Shown one piece after another: positions 49,651 through 58,057 of a stretch of 64,000 bases of DNA (the stretch's first letter is position 1; each line of letters begins with the position of its first letter). This stretch comes from an uncultured bacterium (GTDB taxonomy: Bacteria > Cyanobacteriota > Vampirovibrionia > Gastranaerophilales > Gastranaerophilaceae): positions 310,001 through 374,000 of the forward strand of contig CAREDV010000001.1 in NCBI GenBank assembly GCA_948964545.1, read 5' to 3'. The position numbers and the translations under genes are program-made. The notes under the pieces are model-generated. The model worked only from the letters and a program-made list of their open reading frames with translations. It was not told the DNA's origin and searched no databases.

Positions 49651-51342
49651 ATGTCAGCCGGAAAGTTCGGATTGCAAAAACTGAATATACCGCAAGTAAA
49701 AGCTTCACCAAAAGCAGCGATAGCGGCTAATCTTGGTTCTGCTAGTCGCAGTACTGGTGTTTCTTACGGAATTTTTGCTCAACGTACTTTGACGGGTTGC
49801 GGTATTCATTTAAACAACAGATTGTTTAACAGTGCATCAATCAGTGCTACTCGTCATGCATTGAATGATAACAGAACTGCATTATTTAACAATATTGGAG
49901 TTGCTCCTCACAGATGCAACCATAATAACGGCAATAATACTATGAATAAGTTCATGGCTGGTATGATGGCAATGAATATGATGGCACAATTAACAGCTCA
50001 GACAATGCAAACAATCAATGAAGCTAAAGCTGCTAAAGCTGGTGCGCCAGATAAAAAACCAGAAGTTAAAGGTAATGTAGTTGATAACAATTCAGAAGTA
50101 ACTTCTTTAAGTATTGGAGATCAAATTAAAGGTGCTAATTCATTTGCATCTATTAATATGGTTGAAGAAAATATAAAAACTTCATTAAATGAATTTAATA
50201 ATAGCTATAAAACAACAGCAGATGACAATATAGCTACAATGAAATCAACTTTGGCAGGATTTGCCGATATTTTAGGTGCGGATGGTGCAAACGTTAATTT
50301 GAATTTTGATAATCTTGCTGTAACAGATTTGAATATTTCAGGTGAAAGCGATTTAGCAACACTTGGAAATGCATTGAAAACAATTGATGCTGATATTAAA
50401 AAAGTTGATGATTTTATGAAAGATGGTGGTGCTCTTTCTACCGCGTTGTCTAAATTAGATAGCTATATTAATGAAACATTGACGTCTTCTATAAGTCAAT
50501 TAGCAGCTAAAGAAAGTGCAGGTACTATAACTCCTGAAGAACAGACAACATTAGCTAATTTGCGCCAGAAAAAAACTCAAGCTCAACAAGCGAGACAACA
50601 ACTTGATACTACAGTGAGAAATCAATTAAAGGCTTTAAAAACAGAATTAGAAGGCAAAAAGTCTGAACTTGAAAAAACTAAAAACGAAAAAGCTGATACT
50701 ATGGATAAAAAATATAATATTGCTAAAAAGTTACAAAGCGATATAACAAAAACTCAAAAGGATATTAGAAATAAAAAAGCAGAAATAGATAGGGCATCAG
50801 GTAATAAAGCTCAGAAATTAATAGGAGAGCTTGAAAATTTAATAACTAAATTGTCAGGCTATCAAGCTGATTGTGCAACTCTTCCGGAAGGAACACAAAC
50901 TATAGCGAATAGCAAAGGCGAATCTGTTGCCAGACCGACTGTTGATGCACAATATTTGGAAAATCCATATAAGAATGGTGCTGCTCCACAAAATGATGGT
51001 CTTGGAGATGTTGCTATTAGAGGAAATTCATCTCAAAATGTAATTGATCCAAATTCGTATGATAATGTTTCGAAAGCAATTCAAAATTGTCAAGCTGGTC
51101 AGTCAATTACTATAGGTAATGCAACATATTTAAAACCATCTTCTGAAGATAGTTTTATTTCACGTGAAACAGGACGTAGTTTTACTGCGTTTCAACTGAT
51201 GAATATATATAGACAAGATGCCAACAATCCGTTGAACAATATTATAGGTAATATACCTGTTGCTCCATCAGGTTCAGGTAACTCAAACTTAAATTTAGGT
51301 TTCGATTTTAATAATTCCTTAGGTATTAGACCTGAAATTTAA
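49651..51342 (+). CDS. Large coiled-coil hypothetical protein
   Basis: 563 residues, no signal peptide. Residues 1-95 have a mixed composition; 108-125 are Met/Ala-rich (FMAGMMAMNMMAQLTAQTM); 290-410 form a long coiled coil (TELEGKKSELEKTKNEKAD); the C terminus is Asn/Pro/Gly-rich. The composition suggests an abundant structural or exported protein, possibly non-classically secreted. Family not recognised. The ribosome site (GAGAGAG) is weak, and the leader is unusually structured. Confidence 0.7.
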   Translation: MSAGKFGLQKLNIPQVKASPKAAIAANLGSASRSTGVSYGIFAQRTLTGCGIHLNNRLFNSASISATRHALNDNRTALFNNIGVAPHRCNHNNGNNTMNKFMAGMMAMNMMAQLTAQTMQTINEAKAAKAGAPDKKPEVKGNVVDNNSEVTSLSIGDQIKGANSFASINMVEENIKTSLNEFNNSYKTTADDNIATMKSTLAGFADILGADGANVNLNFDNLAVTDLNISGESDLATLGNALKTIDADIKKVDDFMKDGGALSTALSKLDSYINETLTSSISQLAAKESAGTITPEEQTTLANLRQKKTQAQQARQQLDTTVRNQLKALKTELEGKKSELEKTKNEKADTMDKKYNIAKKLQSDITKTQKDIRNKKAEIDRASGNKAQKLIGELENLITKLSGYQADCATLPEGTQTIANSKGESVARPTVDAQYLENPYKNGAAPQNDGLGDVAIRGNSSQNVIDPNSYDNVSKAIQNCQAGQSITIGNATYLKPSSEDSFISRETGRSFTAFQLMNIYRQDANNPLNNIIGNIPVAPSGSGNSNLNLGFDFNNSLGIRPEI

Positions 51343-51366
51343 ACTTAATACATTTTTACAATAGCC

Positions 51367-51395
51367 TTTACATTTCGGAGTGAGTACGATATAAT
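51367..51395 (+). promoter_or_regulatory. rimP-nusA promoter
   Basis: TTTACA (51367-51372), 17-base spacer, consensus TATAAT (51390-51395). Confidence 0.75.
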
Positions 51396-51421
51396 TTACA
51401 CATAGGCAGTATTGCCACAGA

Positions 51422-51453
51422 CAAAAAGAACGGGTATCCTCGTTCTTTTTTTA
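51422..51453 (+). terminator. rimP: Leader terminator / attenuator before rimP
   Basis: AAGAACG/CGTTCTT stem with seven T, about 30 bases after the TATAAT and 20 bases before the rimP start. A GGCA/TGCC hairpin lies between promoter and terminator. Every transcript from this promoter must pass it. Confidence 0.7.
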
Positions 51454-51473
51454 CTTATATGAGAGGTAAAGGC

Positions 51474-51956
51474 ATGAAACACGAAATTAACAGGCATGAT
51501 ATTTTAGAGAAAATTACACCGTTAATCGAAAATACAGCGATGCGTTTCGGGTACATTCCTATAGAAATTGAGTTTGTTAAAGAAAATCACAGGTGGTTTT
51601 TGAGAATTTACCTTTACTCAAAAGAAAAAGATGTTACGTTAGATGATTGCGAAAAAGTAACTAGAAGTCTTTCTGATTTTTTGGATGAACTTATTCCTGT
51701 TAAATATTATCTGGAAGTGTCATCACCAGGTTTAGAACGTAAATTCAAGTCAGACAAAGAATTTACCTATTTCAACGGCAGAAGAATAAGTTTAAAGCTC
51801 AAAACCCCGCTTGAGGGCGAAGAAGAAAAAATATTTAAAGGAGAAATTATTGATTTTAACGAAACTGAAGGGTTAAAATTTTTCCGCTTTGATGACGGGC
51901 AGGAACTTCAAATTCCGCGCGAAAACATACAATCAGCGAAACTATATATAGATTAA
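51474..51956 (+). CDS. rimP: Ribosome maturation factor RimP
   Basis: 160 residues from the ATG at 51474, with AGAGG seven bases upstream; an ATG 15 bases earlier adds MRGKG and is less likely. Landmarks: VELEVEF-type strand (GYIPIEIEFVKENHRWFLRI), LDDCEKVTRSLSDFLDE and YYLEVSSPGLER. Assists 30S assembly. Followed after 13 bases by nusA, the usual partner. Confidence 0.94.
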   Translation: MKHEINRHDILEKITPLIENTAMRFGYIPIEIEFVKENHRWFLRIYLYSKEKDVTLDDCEKVTRSLSDFLDELIPVKYYLEVSSPGLERKFKSDKEFTYFNGRRISLKLKTPLEGEEEKIFKGEIIDFNETEGLKFFRFDDGQELQIPRENIQSAKLYID

Positions 51957-51969
51957 AAGGAGATAAAAC

Positions 51970-53196
51970 ATGATTAAAATCGGAACAGCATTATTTGAAG
52001 CTTGTGAAGAACTTGAAAGAGAAAGAGGTATTTCTAAAGAAGTTCTTATTGCATCTTTGTGCGACGCAATGGTTGCGGCTTATAAAAAACATATGAGAAT
52101 TGGTAAAGAAGTTACAAATATCGAAGCAATTCTTGATGAACAATCAGGTGAAATCGGAGTTTTTAGTACTAAACTTGTTGTTGATGAAGTTGAAGATCAA
52201 GATTTGCAGATTTCACTTGCTGATGCTCAAGAAATCGTTGAAGATGTTGAGGCGGGCGACGAAATTAAAATTGAAGTTACACCTGAACAATTTGGACGTA
52301 TTGCAGCACAATCTGCAAAACAAGTTATTACTCAAAGAATCAGAGAAGCTGAAAGAAATCTTGTATTGAACGAATTTCTTGATAAAAAAGGCACTCTGAC
52401 AACAGGTATTATTCAACGTGTTGAAAACAGAAATGTAATTGTTAATATTGGCAAGACTGATGCAATTATGCCGCAAAAAGAACAAATACCAGGTGAATAC
52501 TATAAACCTGGCAACAGAATAAGAGTTTTTGTACTTAACGTAAAAGAAACAACAAGATTACCTCAGGTAATTGTTTCTCATGCGCATGCAGAAATCGTTA
52601 GAGAATTGTTTGAACTTGAAGTTCCTGAAATTGAAGACGGAATTGTTGAAATTAAGTCAATTTCGCGTGAAGCAGGCTACAGAACAAAAATTGCTGTTTG
52701 GTCAAATGACCCAGAAGTTGATTCTGTAGGTGCTTGTATCGGCCCTCGCGGAAGCAGAATTCAAACAATCGTTTCGGAATTGAAAAACGAAAAAATTGAT
52801 ATCGTAAGATATTCTGAAGATCCTGTAGAATACATTGTTAACGCATTGTCACCTGCAAGAGTTGTTTCTGTTGATATTTTAGCAAATGATGAATATGCAC
52901 ATGAAGCTATGGTTGTTGTTCCTGATGACCAATTATCTCTTGCAATTGGCAGAGAGGGGCAAAACGTAAGACTTGCTCACAAACTGACAAGCTGGAAGAT
53001 AGATATTAAGAGCGTTTCTCAAATGGAAAAAGCTGAAGCTGCTAATTTTCAAAATTATGAAGAACCTGAATTTGTAGAAGAATTCGAAGAACAAGATGAA
53101 CTTCAACAGGAAATTGAAGAAGAAATGAATCAACAAGCTTATGATGAGGAAGATATCCAGGTCGAAGAAGAAGTTGTTGAGGAAACAGAAGAATAA
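51970..53196 (+). CDS. nusA: Transcription factor NusA
   Basis: 408 residues: N-terminal RNA-polymerase-binding domain, S1 domain (LTTGIIQRVENRNVIVNIG), two KH domains (GACIGPRGSRIQTIVSEL; LAIGREGQNVRLAHKL) and an acidic tail (EEFEEQDELQQEIEEEMNQ). Affects pausing, termination and antitermination, and could act on the leader terminator of its own operon. Strong AAAGGAG. Confidence 0.96.
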   Translation: MIKIGTALFEACEELERERGISKEVLIASLCDAMVAAYKKHMRIGKEVTNIEAILDEQSGEIGVFSTKLVVDEVEDQDLQISLADAQEIVEDVEAGDEIKIEVTPEQFGRIAAQSAKQVITQRIREAERNLVLNEFLDKKGTLTTGIIQRVENRNVIVNIGKTDAIMPQKEQIPGEYYKPGNRIRVFVLNVKETTRLPQVIVSHAHAEIVRELFELEVPEIEDGIVEIKSISREAGYRTKIAVWSNDPEVDSVGACIGPRGSRIQTIVSELKNEKIDIVRYSEDPVEYIVNALSPARVVSVDILANDEYAHEAMVVVPDDQLSLAIGREGQNVRLAHKLTSWKIDIKSVSQMEKAEAANFQNYEEPEFVEEFEEQDELQQEIEEEMNQQAYDEEDIQVEEEVVEETEE

Positions 53197-53198
53197 TT

Positions 53199-53225
53199 AA
53201 GAGGCTCAAATGAGCCTCTTTTTTT
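53199..53225 (+). terminator. Intrinsic terminator after nusA
   Basis: AAGAGGCTCA/TGAGCCTCTT with T run. Confidence 0.9.
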
Positions 53226-53327
53226 CGCTTGTTGACAAAAAACTTTGAGCGCATATCATATATAGTATGGCTTAAAATACCAAATTAGTATTGTAGTATA
53301 AAGTAGACAAAAAAGGAGATTAATCTC

Positions 53328-54536
53328 ATGGCAAGAGAAAAGTACGAACGTACCAAACCTCACGTTAACGTAGGTACAGTAGGCCACGTTGACCACGGTA
53401 AAACAACATTAACTGCAGCAATTACATCTGTATTGGCTGCTCAAGGTCAAGCTGCAATGAAAAAATTCGATGAAATCGACGCAGCTCCAGAAGAAAGAGC
53501 AAGAGGTATTACTATCTCTACAGCTCACGTAGAATACGAAACAGATGCTAGACACTATGCTCACGTTGACTGCCCAGGCCACGCTGACTATGTTAAAAAC
53601 ATGATTACAGGTGCAGCTCAAATGGACGGCGCTATTCTTGTAGTTGCAGCTACAGACGGTGCTATGCCTCAAACTCGTGAACACATCTTGCTTGCTCGTC
53701 AGGTTGGTGTTCCTAACTTAGTAGTATTCTTAAACAAATGCGATATGGTTGATGACCCTGAATTGTTAGAATTGGTTGAAATGGAAGTTCGTGAATTGTT
53801 GACTTCTTATGAATTCGACGGTGACAATATCCCATTCATTCACGGTTCTGCTTTGAAAGCTTTAGAAGCTGCTCAAGCTAACCCAACAATCGCTCGTGGA
53901 GAAGACAAATGGGTTGATAAAATTTGGGAATTGATGGATGCTATCGATTCTTACTTCCCAACTCCTGAACGTGATTTAGACAAACCATTCTTGATGCCTG
54001 TTGAAGACGTATTCTCAATTACAGGTCGTGGTACTGTTGCAACTGGTAGAGTTGAACGTGGTATCGTTAAAGTTGGTGACGAAGTTGAATTAGTTGGTTT
54101 AGGCGAAACTAAGAAAACTACAGTTACAGGTGTTGAAATGTTCAGAAAATCACTTGACCAAGGTCAAGCTGGTGACAACATTGGTGCTTTGTTACGTGGT
54201 GTTGATAAAACTGAAATCCAACGTGGTCAAGTATTGGCTAAACCTGGTTCAATCAAACCTCACACTAAATTCACAGCTAACGTTTACGTATTGACTAAAG
54301 AAGAAGGCGGACGTCACACTCCATTCTTCCCTGGTTACAGACCTCAGTTCTACATCAGAACAACTGACGTAACTGGTTCAATTAAATTTGAAGGTCAAAT
54401 GGTAATGCCTGGTGATAACGTAGTTATGGAAGTTGAACTTATCGCTCCTGTAGCTATCGAAGAAGGTATGAGATTTGCGATTCGTGAAGGCGGCCACACA
54501 GTTGGTGCTGGTGTTGTTGACAAAATTATTGAATAA
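53328..54536 (+). CDS. tuf: Elongation factor Tu
   Basis: 402-residue GTPase delivering aminoacyl-tRNA. G1 GHVDHGKTTLTAAI, effector RARGITI, G3 DCPGHADY, G4 NKCD, and the C-terminal domain (GGRHTPFFPGYRPQFY, TVGAGVV). Strong AAAAGGAG. A consensus TTGACA stands at 53232-53237 with TATAGT-like sequence further down. Codon use is clearly more biased than in neighbours, as for a highly expressed gene. It stands alone, not with fusA or ribosomal genes. Confidence 0.97.
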   Translation: MAREKYERTKPHVNVGTVGHVDHGKTTLTAAITSVLAAQGQAAMKKFDEIDAAPEERARGITISTAHVEYETDARHYAHVDCPGHADYVKNMITGAAQMDGAILVVAATDGAMPQTREHILLARQVGVPNLVVFLNKCDMVDDPELLELVEMEVRELLTSYEFDGDNIPFIHGSALKALEAAQANPTIARGEDKWVDKIWELMDAIDSYFPTPERDLDKPFLMPVEDVFSITGRGTVATGRVERGIVKVGDEVELVGLGETKKTTVTGVEMFRKSLDQGQAGDNIGALLRGVDKTEIQRGQVLAKPGSIKPHTKFTANVYVLTKEEGGRHTPFFPGYRPQFYIRTTDVTGSIKFEGQMVMPGDNVVMEVELIAPVAIEEGMRFAIREGGHTVGAGVVDKIIE

Positions 54537-54559
54537 TTTTTGATATAACATATAGAATT

Positions 54560-54590
54560 AAAAGCGAGTTCGAAAGAACTCGCTTTTTTA
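54560..54590 (+). terminator. Intrinsic terminator after tuf
   Basis: AAAAGCGAGTTC-GAAA-GAACTCGCTTTTTT. Confidence 0.92.
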
Positions 54591-54597
54591 ATACCAC

Positions 54598-54630
54598 AAA
54601 GGGCTGTAAATACAGCCCTTATAAATTTTT
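54598..54630. terminator. Second hairpin after tuf
   Basis: AAGGGCTGTA/TACAGCCCTT hairpin with a weaker T tail on the plus strand; may end transcription from both sides, serving also the small minus-strand operon. Confidence 0.55.
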
Positions 54631-54658
54631 CCCCTATAAACCAAATATTTCCTTGACC

Positions 54659-54820
54659 TTATTTTGCAATTTGAATTTTTTCAAATTTGTTAGCTTCTTT
54701 TGATTTTTGTAAATATTTAACTAACGATTTTGCAACTAATTCTGAACGTTTTTTATTTTCCTTATCTAAAATTTCAAAGTATTCGTCTAATGATGACATT
54801 ATATATTCTGTATTTTCCAT
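54659..54820 (-). CDS. Small helical protein downstream of RHH regulator
   Basis: 53 residues (MENTEYIMSSLDEYFEILDK...). AAGGAT precedes the ATG. The segment NKKRSELVAKSLVKYLQK resembles the second half of a ribbon-helix-helix protein (compare NRSRSELIREALRTYM next door) but the N-terminal strand is missing. Same strand as the RHH gene, 88 bases downstream, so probably one transcript. Function unknown. Confidence 0.6.
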   Translation of the reverse strand: MENTEYIMSSLDEYFEILDKENKKRSELVAKSLVKYLQKSKEANKFEKIQIAK

Positions 54821-54908
54821 TTTTTTTATCCTTTTTTCCCAACTTTGTATTAACTTTTTCTATTCTGTAAGGAACTTTGTTCCCGTTTTCCCCTATTCTT
54901 TGATGTTT

Positions 54909-55097
54909 TTAACCTAATAATGCATCTAAAATTTCTGCGTTTCTTGAAGCTTTTTGTGTGTCGCGAACTTGATTTCTGTACATATATGTTCTGAGTGCTT
55001 CTCTGATTAATTCTGATCTTGAACGATTTTCGTTACCTGCTACTTGGTCAATTTCGTCTAAAAATCTTTCAGGCATTGAAATTAATACTCTTGCCAT
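54909..55097 (-). CDS. Ribbon-helix-helix (CopG/MetJ-type) regulator, paralogue
   Basis: 62 residues, the same length as the gene at 6958 and nearly the same in the DNA-binding part (ARVLISMPERFLDEIDQVAG, NRSRSELIREALRTYM); the C-terminal third differs. AAGGAG precedes the ATG. Likely a DNA-binding regulator; may share operator preference with its paralogue. Followed by the 53-residue gene. Confidence 0.85.
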   Translation of the reverse strand: MARVLISMPERFLDEIDQVAGNENRSRSELIREALRTYMYRNQVRDTQKASRNAEILDALLG

Positions 55098-55222
55098 TGT
55101 TTACTCCTTTGTTATTTCCCTTGTGATCCCCTTGTATTTATATAAAGGAAATTATTAACGAAAAATTGCGTAAATAGTATATATTTTGTATAAATCGCTT
55201 AACAAAACTTAATGTCAATTTC

Positions 55223-55888
55223 TTAAATCCGCCGTACATAATAGTTTTCATCTTCTTTAAGTTCTTTCTTGATTTGTTCATAGTTGTCAAATTTTGATAA
55301 AATTTTTGCAGTTTTTTCTCTAATAGTATAATCATGTACATCTTTTGTTTCAAGAATTATGTCTTTTATATCAATAAATTCTGTAAAATGATATATTGTT
55401 TCAAGATACCAGTATAGCTTGAATATTTCTTTATTTACTTTATATTTTCCGTCTTGTGGGTCAAATGTTTTTGCAATTTTGGCAAGTTCAAGAGTTTTAT
55501 TAGTAAGTTTGTTACAAAAATCTTGGCAAAATTCGTTGTATTTTTTTAGATATCTAATAGCTGCTATTGTATTTCTACATATATTACCGTTAATATCAAT
55601 AATTGCATCAAGGAATATATCAACAAAATTTGTAAAATATTCAGGATTTTCTTTTACAAATTCAGGCAGTCTGAATGATACTGCTTCTCTGATTTTGCCG
55701 TCACAGCCAGTGAGGTTTTGCATGATTGTTGCAGCATCATCTGAACCTGACAGTTTTTGAAGTTTAAGAACTGATGCTTGTTTTTCTGCCACTGTGCCGT
55801 TTTTCAAGAACTCAATTAAATCTTCATGTGAATAATCATTTTCATATATATTTAAAGCTGTATTAAAATCTGTGTTCAACTTTTGCAT
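55223..55888 (-). CDS. HEAT-like helical repeat protein
   Basis: 221 residues, all helical, with repeated helix pairs (SVLKLQKLSGSDDAATIMQNL; NICRNTIAAIRYLKKYNEF; REKTAKILSKFDNYEQIKKEL) like HEAT repeats. No membrane segment. Start ATG has only a weak upstream GAGGAA. Probably a protein-binding scaffold; family not recognised. Confidence 0.7.
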   Translation of the reverse strand: MQKLNTDFNTALNIYENDYSHEDLIEFLKNGTVAEKQASVLKLQKLSGSDDAATIMQNLTGCDGKIREAVSFRLPEFVKENPEYFTNFVDIFLDAIIDINGNICRNTIAAIRYLKKYNEFCQDFCNKLTNKTLELAKIAKTFDPQDGKYKVNKEIFKLYWYLETIYHFTEFIDIKDIILETKDVHDYTIREKTAKILSKFDNYEQIKKELKEDENYYVRRI

Positions 55889-56006
55889 TTTTCCTCGTTA
55901 TATCTATAATATAACATAAAATGTAATGATTTTTGAGTCTGAAATCGTTTTAATGTATGATATAAATTTAATATATGATATTATAATAAAATGAGGAGAC
56001 ATATTA

Positions 56007-56183
56007 ATGAAAGAAATTTTATCATTTTTTAAAGATATTTTTATGATTACAGATGAGAATTCTAGTATAAAAGTAGGATTATCACAGTTTAAAGAAGAGG
56101 ATGAAAAAGAGGTTGAAGTAAAGCAGCCTATTAAGGTTTCAAAAGATATTAAACTTTCTGATTTGATGCGCAGAAGTGCTTAG
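56007..56183 (+). CDS. Small hypothetical protein (58 residues)
   Basis: GAGGAG precedes an ATG opening 58 codons: MKEILSFFKDIFMITDENSS, then a lysine/glutamate-rich part and KLSDLMRRSA. AT-rich promoter-like sequence lies upstream. Short amphipathic protein without a recognised family. Confidence 0.6.
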   Translation: MKEILSFFKDIFMITDENSSIKVGLSQFKEEDEKEVEVKQPIKVSKDIKLSDLMRRSA

Positions 56184-56219
56184 CGTGCCAGATACATTAA
56201 AAATTTGGCAGTTATAAAG

Positions 56220-56789
56220 TTAGTATTCAATTCCTTTTCGAGCTACTACACCCGTATCCCAGTAGTGTTTTATAGGATTAATTTCAGAAACAAGATGTGC
56301 TATGTCAATGATTTTTTGATTTGCATTTCTGCCTGTGAGAACGATTTCCATTTCTTCTGGCTTAGCTTTAAGTGTTTCTACAACTTCATCAACATCAATT
56401 ATACCTAAATCTATTGCGATATTTGCCTCATCAAGTATTATAAGATTATATTTGTCATTTTTTATTGCATCTTTTGCAAGTTCCCAGCCCTTTTGAATTT
56501 CTTTATTATCAGCTTCTGATTGGTTTTTTGCATACACAATTCTATCAAGTCCCGCTTGAACTATTGTAAGATTTTGAGCGATTTCGGGAGAAAGGTTTCT
56601 GAATGAGTTCAGTTCCCCATAGTCATTTCCGCCTTTGGTAAACATTATAATCAAAACTTTCCAGCATCTTCCAAGAGCGCGCATTGCAAGCCCTAGTGAC
56701 GCTGTGGTTTTGCCTTTGCCATTTCCTGTATAAACTTGGATGTAACCGTGTTTTGCCCAATTTGGGTTTACTAAATTATCGCATTTCAT
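56220..56789 (-). CDS. Cob(I)yrinic acid a,c-diamide adenosyltransferase, copy 2
   Basis: 189 residues with YTGNGKGKTTASLGLAMRA, LIIMFTKGG, LIILDEANIAIDLG and VLTGRNANQKI. Clearly a paralogue of the protein at 48522 over its whole length, with the same C-terminal KHYxDxGVxARxGIEY pattern. Extra residues before the P-loop. Both copies keep the nucleotide-binding residues, so both may be active. Confidence 0.92.
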   Translation of the reverse strand: MKCDNLVNPNWAKHGYIQVYTGNGKGKTTASLGLAMRALGRCWKVLIIMFTKGGNDYGELNSFRNLSPEIAQNLTIVQAGLDRIVYAKNQSEADNKEIQKGWELAKDAIKNDKYNLIILDEANIAIDLGIIDVDEVVETLKAKPEEMEIVLTGRNANQKIIDIAHLVSEINPIKHYWDTGVVARKGIEY

Positions 56790-56813
56790 TTGTATTTATT
56801 ATATATTAAAAAC

Positions 56814-57320
56814 ATGGATAATAAAACAGACTTGAGGGTAAGAGCAAAAAGTATAAGAAAAACTCTTGATATTGCACGATTAAGTGATAATGCGGTTAAC
56901 CAAATCAGGCAGATTAAGTTATACCAAAATGCTCAAAATGTTTTGATTTTTCATCCTATGCAGTATGAAATAAGTGTTTTAGGGCTATTGAAAGATACTA
57001 AGAATTTTTATCTGCCGAAAGTCTGCGGGAATGAGCTTCTTGTATGTCCTTATTCAGATAAACTTGAAAAATCTGAGTTCAATGTCTGTGAGCCCTGTTC
57101 AAATCCTGTAAATGCAGATATAATTGAGCTTGCAATAGTTCCTGCTTTAATGGCAGATAAAGACGGTTACAGATTGGGTTATGGCGGTGGTTTTTACGAC
57201 AGATTTTTGTCTGCAAATCCTCATATCAAAACGATTGTGCCGATTGCAAAAGAATTGTATGTTGAAAAATTGCCTCGTGATGAGTTTGACGTAAAGATTG
57301 ATTATGCTGTGATAGTTTAA
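56814..57320 (+). CDS. 5-formyltetrahydrofolate cyclo-ligase
   Basis: 168 residues with the family signature RLGYGGGFYDRFL near the C terminus and an N-terminal LRVRAKSIRKTL. Converts 5-formyl-THF to methenyl-THF. I use the ATG at 56814; an upstream frame adds MYLLYIKN inside a promoter-like stretch. TATATT ends six bases before this ATG and no Shine-Dalgarno is present, so the mRNA may be leaderless. Divergent from adenosyltransferase copy 2. Confidence 0.9.
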   Translation: MDNKTDLRVRAKSIRKTLDIARLSDNAVNQIRQIKLYQNAQNVLIFHPMQYEISVLGLLKDTKNFYLPKVCGNELLVCPYSDKLEKSEFNVCEPCSNPVNADIIELAIVPALMADKDGYRLGYGGGFYDRFLSANPHIKTIVPIAKELYVEKLPRDEFDVKIDYAVIV

Positions 57321-57341
57321 TAAATTTTTCCAATACCCAAT

Positions 57342-57364
57342 GTGGCGGGTCAAGCGGCTACGCT
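57342..57364 (+). repeat. Dispersed 23-bp repeat, copy 1
   Basis: GTGGCGGGTCAAGCGGCTAC followed by GCT; identical in reverse complement at 63668-63690. Much richer in GC than its surroundings. Confidence 0.75.
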
Positions 57365-57369
57365 TGTAA

Positions 57370-57397
57370 AAGAGGCAGTCAAAATTGACTGCCTCAT
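57370..57397 (-). terminator. Terminator after Met/Gln-rich gene
   Basis: GAGGCAGTCA/TGACTGCCTC arms; a T-rich tail follows on the minus strand, downstream of the gene at 57428. Confidence 0.65.
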
Positions 57398-57427
57398 ACA
57401 GGTTAGTTAAGGATAGGATGTTAAAGT

Positions 57428-57946
57428 TTATACGTATTCAGGTTTCCAACGTTCAGCTTCTTTGCTTTCTGCCTGTTTGCAAGAATCGTATTCCTGATCA
57501 AGAAGTTTCAGCTGCGTTTCAATTTTTTGTTTTTCTGCCTGAATTTGTTTTTCTTGTTCGTTCAAGAGCTTTTGTTCATGTTTTCCCATTCTTTCGCGCT
57601 CTTGATTGTACATATTTTTGAAAATCCATTGTTGATACATTGCCTGATACTGTGGATTTGGCATCTGCATCATTTGTTGTGCTATCATTGGCTGCATCAT
57701 AGCCATTTTTTGCTGTGCACCGAACAACGCTCCGTTATGGGCGTATTGCATGTACATTAACTGTCGTCCGAACATTGAACTAGGGGTGTTCATCATATCG
57801 CTCATCGAAACCGACCCGTCTGCTATGTTGGATGCATATTGCTGCAAATCCGACAACTTTCTGGTGATTTCCATCAGGCGATAGTTCAAATCATGTCGTT
57901 GCCTGTTAATGTCTAATTTTCGGTATGCGAAAATTAAGAGTGACAT
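57428..57946 (-). CDS. Met/Gln-rich hypothetical protein
   Basis: 172 residues. N-terminal helical part (YRLMEITRKLSDLQQYASNI), a Met/Gln-rich middle (QQKMAMMQPMIAQQMMQM) and a charged coiled coil (LNEQEKQIQAEKQKIETQLK). No signal peptide or membrane segment. AGGAG precedes the ATG. Similar in style, not clearly in sequence, to the Met/Pro-rich protein at 34499. Family unknown. Confidence 0.65.
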   Translation of the reverse strand: MSLLIFAYRKLDINRQRHDLNYRLMEITRKLSDLQQYASNIADGSVSMSDMMNTPSSMFGRQLMYMQYAHNGALFGAQQKMAMMQPMIAQQMMQMPNPQYQAMYQQWIFKNMYNQERERMGKHEQKLLNEQEKQIQAEKQKIETQLKLLDQEYDSCKQAESKEAERWKPEYV

Positions 57947-57997
57947 TGTTTTTCTCCTACCAAATTTTTTAACTAACCTTTAACCTTACATGTATAT

Positions 57998-58032
57998 AAA
58001 AACATGCAACTCCTTAGAATTGCATGTTTTTG
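57998..58032 (-). terminator. Terminator after clpP
   Basis: AAAACATGCAA/TTGCATGTTTT hairpin, T-rich on the minus strand (and also on the plus strand). Confidence 0.7.
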
Positions 58033-58057
58033 AGTCTTTTGTAAAGTTATGTTACAA

